Shown here: positions 5,210 through 8,438 of the stretch, one piece after another
Layout of the letters: each line of letters starts with the position of its first letter
How positions within the stretch are numbered: the stretch's first letter is position 1
Assembly (NCBI GenBank): GCA_015493675.1
Contig: WGCR01000576.1
Location: 1 to 8,438, forward strand
From: Anaerolineae bacterium
GTDB lineage: Bacteria > Chloroflexota > Anaerolineae > J102
DNA: 8,438 nt
Direction of reading: 5' to 3'
Program-made: the position numbers and the translations under genes
The notes under the pieces: model-generated
What the model saw: only the letters and a program-made list of their open reading frames with translations
Database searches by the model: none
What the model was told of the DNA's origin: nothing

Positions 5210-7189
5210 ATGTCCAGACGCTTTTCCCTCTTCCTCGCCCTGATGATGCTGGTTGTGAGCGGCTGGCTGGCTGTTGGCAACTCCTCGGCCTCGACATTGG
5301 CTCCCGCGGCCACACCCGCGCCCGAGAGCGCCCTTTTTTTGCCCGTGACCATGAACGCAGGCCGGAACCCGCAGCGGCCAATTGCGATCTTTAGCGCATT
5401 CATTCCCGACGGGCTGGCCCTGCAGGACGCCGATGAAGGCTTCGCTATCCAGAACGTGGGCGCGGGACCGCTGTTTTTGGGAGGATGGCATGTCACGGAT
5501 GGCGAGGGAACGCTGACATTGCCCGATCTGGTTGTGTCGCCCGGGCAGGAAATCTGGTGCACGCGCCAGGCTGTCGCCTTCGAAAAGGTGTGGGCGCAGA
5601 CGCCCGCTTGCGAATACCAGTCCGACACCGATCCCGACGTGCCAAACGCCTTGGGAACCATTCCTGATCTCAACAACAATGGCGATGAACTGCAACTCTT
5701 CGCTCCGGACGGCGTTCTGGTAGACGCAGTGGTGTATGAACAGGGGGATGTCACCATCGACGGCTGGACAGGACAGGCCTTGCAGCCTTACCAGCCCAGC
5801 AACAGCTTTGGCAGTGAGGGACAGGTCTACTACCGCCTTTTCCGACCGGCCACCGGTTTGCCCGCCTTGCCCGACAGCGACACAGTGACTGACTGGGCCC
5901 AGGGCAACCGTAATCCCCTGAAAGGCCGTCGCACCGCCTATCCCGGCTGGACATTGCACCGTCTGGCCCAGCCGTCGCTGACAACCTGGTCGCAGCCGCG
6001 GGCCGCCACCGTGCTGGTGACGCCCGATAACGCTTTTAGCGCCATCCGCGATCTCTTCGCTTCAGCCCAGACAAGCATCCTGCTCGAGACCTACGAGCTC
6101 ACCCATCCCGGACTGGTGGCGGCGCTGGCGGGGCGAGCGCAGGCGGGCGTCACCGTGCATGTGCTGCTGGAAGGCGGGCCGGTGGGCGGGCTCACCGACG
6201 AGACGCGTTGGGCCGCACAACAGCTTTCCCTGGCCGGCGTTCGCGTCCATTTCATGGTCAACGACGTCGACGACGCCCATGATCGGTATCCCTACCAGCA
6301 CAGCAAATTTGCCATCATCGACGGGCGCACCTTGCTGCTCAGCACCGAGAATTTCAAGCCCTCCAGCATGCCGGAAGATGCGGCGGATGGCGAGACGCTG
6401 GGCCGCCGCGGCTACGCCGTGATCATTGCAGACCCGGATTTGGCGGCTCGGGCCGCGTTGATTTACACTCTGGATGACGATGACGCCTACACCGATATTT
6501 TCCCCTGGCAAGCCGATCACGCCACTTACGGCTCGCCGCCTCCGGGCTACACGCCTCCCCCTGCCGAGGATTTGCAGGGCTATCGCGTCCGTTTTCCGCA
6601 ACCGCTGCATCTGACTGACGCCACCGCCGCGGCCCTTTTCACCTCGCCGGAGACCAGCCTCTACCCCAGCCCGCTGCTGGATTTGATCAATCGCGCCGGT
6701 CCGGGCGATGTGATCCTCACCCAACAACTCTACGAACATCCCTATTGGGGCGCCACCGACAGCAACGCCAGCGATGATCCCAATGTGCGGCTGGAGGCGC
6801 TGATCGCTGCTGCCCGCCGCGGCGCCAGCGTCCGTATTCTGTTGGACAGCTTTTTCGATTATCCCTACAAGGATCGCAGCAATCTCAACACCGTGAACTA
6901 TGTGAATGATATCGCTCATGCCGAGGGATTGGATCTGATCGCCCGCCGGGGGAATCCCGCTGGCGCCGGCCTGCACGCCAAACTGCATCTTTTGGCCCTG
7001 GGCGATAAGCGCTGGGTGGTTGCCGCCTCGATGAATGGCAGTGAAGCCAGCAACAAACTCAACCGCGAAATGGGCCTGGCCCTGCAAAGCGCTCAGGCGT
7101 ATGATTATCTCAAAGGCGTTTTCGACACTGACTGGCGCGCGGGCTCCCTGCAAACGGCAGTTCCCGACGCCTGGCGCTCCCCCGATTGA
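5210..7189 (+). CDS. Secreted lamin-tail domain plus double HKD phospholipase-D-like protein
   Basis: A 659-residue exported protein. Residues 1-28 form a signal peptide (basic MSRR, then a hydrophobic FSLFLALMMLVVSGWLAVG core, then SSAS). An Ala/Pro linker leads to an LFLPV segment. Residues about 57-185 look like a lamin-tail-type beta sandwich (FAIQNVGAGPLFLGGWHVTD, then GDELQLFAPDGVLVDAVVY). Two phospholipase-D-like domains follow. In the first, QHSKFAIIDG supplies a complete H-x-K-x4-D (His364, Lys366, Asp371). In the second, LHAKLHLLALGD has His589 and Lys591, but Ala596 replaces the aspartate. It is followed by MNGSEASNKLNREMG (Glu620), the usual G-S-x(n)-N-x-E continuation. Such proteins cleave phosphodiesters through a phosphohistidine, in DNA or in lipids. 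Lamin-tail domains often accompany secreted nucleases, so an extracellular nuclease is my preferred reading. The start follows GGAGG. It may be co-transcribed with the three upstream genes, but the 34-bp gap and the export signal could also mean independence. No clear terminator follows. Confidence 0.88.
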   Translation: MSRRFSLFLALMMLVVSGWLAVGNSSASTLAPAATPAPESALFLPVTMNAGRNPQRPIAIFSAFIPDGLALQDADEGFAIQNVGAGPLFLGGWHVTDGEGTLTLPDLVVSPGQEIWCTRQAVAFEKVWAQTPACEYQSDTDPDVPNALGTIPDLNNNGDELQLFAPDGVLVDAVVYEQGDVTIDGWTGQALQPYQPSNSFGSEGQVYYRLFRPATGLPALPDSDTVTDWAQGNRNPLKGRRTAYPGWTLHRLAQPSLTTWSQPRAATVLVTPDNAFSAIRDLFASAQTSILLETYELTHPGLVAALAGRAQAGVTVHVLLEGGPVGGLTDETRWAAQQLSLAGVRVHFMVNDVDDAHDRYPYQHSKFAIIDGRTLLLSTENFKPSSMPEDAADGETLGRRGYAVIIADPDLAARAALIYTLDDDDAYTDIFPWQADHATYGSPPPGYTPPPAEDLQGYRVRFPQPLHLTDATAAALFTSPETSLYPSPLLDLINRAGPGDVILTQQLYEHPYWGATDSNASDDPNVRLEALIAAARRGASVRILLDSFFDYPYKDRSNLNTVNYVNDIAHAEGLDLIARRGNPAGAGLHAKLHLLALGDKRWVVAASMNGSEASNKLNREMGLALQSAQAYDYLKGVFDTDWRAGSLQTAVPDAWRSPD

Positions 7190-7240
7190 TGGCCTTGCTT
7201 CCCCTGCATTCTTTTGTTAGGATCGGGGGGATAGAAATAA

Positions 7241-7259
7241 TAGACATTATCGGAAATAA
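7241..7259 (+). repeat. Left terminal inverted repeat of fold-back element 2
   Basis: TAGACATTATCGGAAATAA is a perfect reverse complement of 7425-7443. The match stops at both edges apart from isolated bases. Confidence 0.85.
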
Positions 7260-7309
7260 GAAAGTCTCTGCTCACACTTGGCATTATGCTGCTGCTGACA
7301 AAGCTCAAA

Positions 7310-7373
7310 GATTAATGAACAATGATTAAAGGCTAATCAGCGTGTTTTTCACTTTGATCATCAATCATTAATC
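7310..7373. repeat. Inner inverted repeat pair of fold-back element 2
   Basis: The arms 7310-7331 and 7352-7373 are reverse complements at 18 of 22 positions. They share GATTAATGA, ATGAT and AAAG, around a 20-nt loop. The arms are concentric with the terminal repeats. Confidence 0.75.
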
Positions 7374-7424
7374 GTCGATTCGGGCATGATTGAGCAAAAA
7401 TCGGAGAGTCCACCTCACAGTGAG

Positions 7425-7443
7425 TTATTTCCGATAATGTCTA
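7425..7443 (-). repeat. Right terminal inverted repeat of fold-back element 2
   Basis: Read on the minus strand it is identical to 7241-7259 over all 19 bases. It ends 31 bp before the CHAD gene start codon. Confidence 0.85.
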
Positions 7444-7474
7444 ATGACTTCCACTCACCATCACCAGGGGCAAC

Positions 7475-8419
7475 ATGGCGCCTGATACGATCTTCGAACT
7501 TCGTCCCGGACATCCGTTTTCCTCCGAGATCAAGCGTATCCTTCTGGAACAGACAGATCGGGCGATCTGGCAGTTGACCACGCCGGGGCTGGATGTGGAT
7601 GCGGCGGTGCATGACGCCCGCAAATGCTTCAAGCGCCTGCGCGGCGTCCTGCGGCTGGTGCGAGATGATGTCGGAGAGAAACGATTTGCCGAGTTGAATG
7701 CGCTGTTTCGCGACGCCGGGCGTGCGCTTTCCGATATCCGCACCAGCGCTGTCCTCTCCGAGACCCTGGAAAAGGTGCACGAGCGCTTCCCCCGACAATT
7801 TTCAGAGGCGGAGGTGCAACGGTTGGCAGCCCGGCTACGGGCCCATCATGAAGCGCTGCGGGATCGGGTGCTCTCCCAGGAAGCCCTGTTCAGACAGGTG
7901 GCGGCCGAGTTGCAGCGAGGGCGCAAACTCATCAAAAATCTGCCGCTGCAGGGGAATCATTTCCCGTCGCAGGGGCTGAGTCGGGTGTATGCCCGCGGTC
8001 GTCGGGGACTCGCCCGTTGCCAGAAAGACCCCGCGGTCGCCCACTTTCATGAATGGCGCAAGCGGGTCAAATATCTGCGATTCCACGTCCGCATCCTCTC
8101 GCCCGCCTGGCCGCCCGTTCTGGGCAGCGTCACCGAGGAGCTGGTCGTTCTTTCCGAATTGCTGGGACTGGATCACGATCTGGCGGAGCTGCGCCGCACC
8201 TTGATCGAACATCCCGAGCTGCGGCTGCATGGCGCGGAGCAGGGCAAAACCGTGCGGATGATCGAAATCTATCGGCAGGAATTGGAAGCCCGGAGCTTCA
8301 GCATAGGGATGCGTTTGTATGCCGAAAAGCCGGGCCGGTTCGTGAGCCGCATGCACGCCTACTGGCGAGTCTGGCAAGAAGAGACTGCTACAAGGAGGCG
8401 TAAGTCGTTGAATAGTTAG
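7475..8419 (+). CDS. CHAD domain protein
   Basis: A 314-residue, almost entirely helical and strongly basic protein. Two copies of the CHAD signature, one per helical half, are visible: VHDARKCFKRLRGVLRLVR (residues 45-63, with His46, Arg49, Lys50, Lys53, Arg54 and Arg56), and FHEWRKRVKYLRFHVRIL (191-208, with His192, Arg195, Lys196, Lys199 and Arg202). LGLDHDLAELR (230-240) is the usual downstream block. CHAD proteins bind inorganic polyphosphate in a basic groove and often sit with polyphosphate enzymes or CYTH domains; none is visible here, and no fused CYTH domain is present. The length is typical for a single CHAD domain, with a basic TRRRKS tail. The ATG at 7475 has an AGGGG sequence 4 nt upstream, a rather short spacing. 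No confident promoter was found, and the upstream region is occupied by a fold-back element. An AAGGAGG at 8392-8398 within the last codons has no start codon at usable spacing inside the window. Confidence 0.88.
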   Translation: MAPDTIFELRPGHPFSSEIKRILLEQTDRAIWQLTTPGLDVDAAVHDARKCFKRLRGVLRLVRDDVGEKRFAELNALFRDAGRALSDIRTSAVLSETLEKVHERFPRQFSEAEVQRLAARLRAHHEALRDRVLSQEALFRQVAAELQRGRKLIKNLPLQGNHFPSQGLSRVYARGRRGLARCQKDPAVAHFHEWRKRVKYLRFHVRILSPAWPPVLGSVTEELVVLSELLGLDHDLAELRRTLIEHPELRLHGAEQGKTVRMIEIYRQELEARSFSIGMRLYAEKPGRFVSRMHAYWRVWQEETATRRRKSLNS

Positions 8420-8438
8420 CTGCTTGCGCTTGCGTCCA

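Larger units (their letters stand above)
7241..7443. mobile_element. 203-bp fold-back (MITE-like) element upstream of the CHAD gene
   Basis: The ends 7241-7259 and 7425-7443 are perfect 19-bp inverted repeats that begin and end with TA, a possible TA target duplication. Inside, 7310-7331 and 7352-7373 form a second inverted repeat (18 of 22). Both pairs are centred near 7342, so the whole unit can fold as one interrupted hairpin. The interior is AT-rich compared with the surrounding genes, and no protein is encoded. It shares no clear sequence with the fold-back element at 2668-2902, though both have TA followed by GA at their tips. The element fills most of the 285-bp gap before the CHAD gene. 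Flanking 7190-7240 holds only a long-loop pairing (CCCCCGAT with ATCGGGGG at 7222-7229), and 7444-7474 only the CHAD ribosome binding site. Confidence 0.6.

Noticed and set aside
6062..7153. Long minus-strand open frame (363 codons) opposite the PLD-like gene
   Set aside because: Both HKD motifs and the lamin-tail domain are encoded on the other strand. The antisense frame has no recognisable features and is a product of GC-rich codon usage.
7179..7229. CCCCCGAT / ATCGGGGG pairing after the PLD-like gene as a terminator
   Set aside because: The loop is 35 nt, the left arm lies within the coding end, and no T tract follows.
8392..8398. AAGGAGG near the end of the CHAD gene, as a ribosome binding site for a downstream gene
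   Set aside because: The only start-like codon at suitable spacing (TTG at 8408) is in the CHAD frame and meets TAG after three codons.
1..8438. CRISPR array, tRNA or rRNA genes
   Set aside because: No regularly spaced direct repeats, tRNA cloverleaf signatures or rRNA-like stretches were seen on either strand.

Overview
The window looks like a chromosomal segment of a moderately GC-rich bacterium. A Chloroflexota-type organism (Anaerolineae or Caldilineae) is my best guess. This rests on the overall mix of protein types: a stand-alone GlmU-like left-handed beta-helix protein, a secreted lamin-tail/phospholipase-D protein, a bifunctional-nuclease (DUF151) protein beside dnaB, and a CHAD protein. 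It is an inference, not a demonstrated assignment.

Layout. Positions 1-2149 are read on the minus strand and hold housekeeping genes. In transcription order they are a bifunctional-nuclease family gene (with a very good sigma-70-type promoter), the replicative helicase gene dnaB, and the first 35 codons of an NAD kinase gene cut by the window edge. Upstream of that promoter, also on the minus strand, lies a nucleoside 2-deoxyribosyltransferase-like reading frame (2249-2677). It has the catalytic motif but no usable start codon. Its 5' end abuts a 235-bp fold-back element (2668-2902) with 20-bp imperfect terminal inverted repeats and CTAG at both ends.

From 2963 rightwards everything reads on the plus strand. 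A promoter at 2963-2991 precedes a compact gene group: a GlmU-type hexapeptide acyltransferase, a GNAT-like acetyltransferase and a DUF692/xylose-isomerase-like TIM-barrel protein, joined by two 4-bp ATGA overlaps. After 34 bp comes a secreted lamin-tail plus double-HKD phospholipase-D-like protein. The overlaps imply translational coupling of the first three genes; a shared pathway is plausible but unproven.

The 285-bp gap after that gene holds a second, unrelated fold-back element (7241-7443) with perfect 19-bp terminal inverted repeats and a second, concentric inverted repeat inside. A CHAD-domain protein gene (7475-8419) starts 31 bp beyond it. The last 19 bases show nothing.

The most notable non-genic content is the pair of non-autonomous, hairpin-forming elements. 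The first appears to have split the deoxyribosyltransferase gene: removing it on paper, with one CTAG copy kept, rejoins that frame to a GTG-initiated reading frame on the far side.
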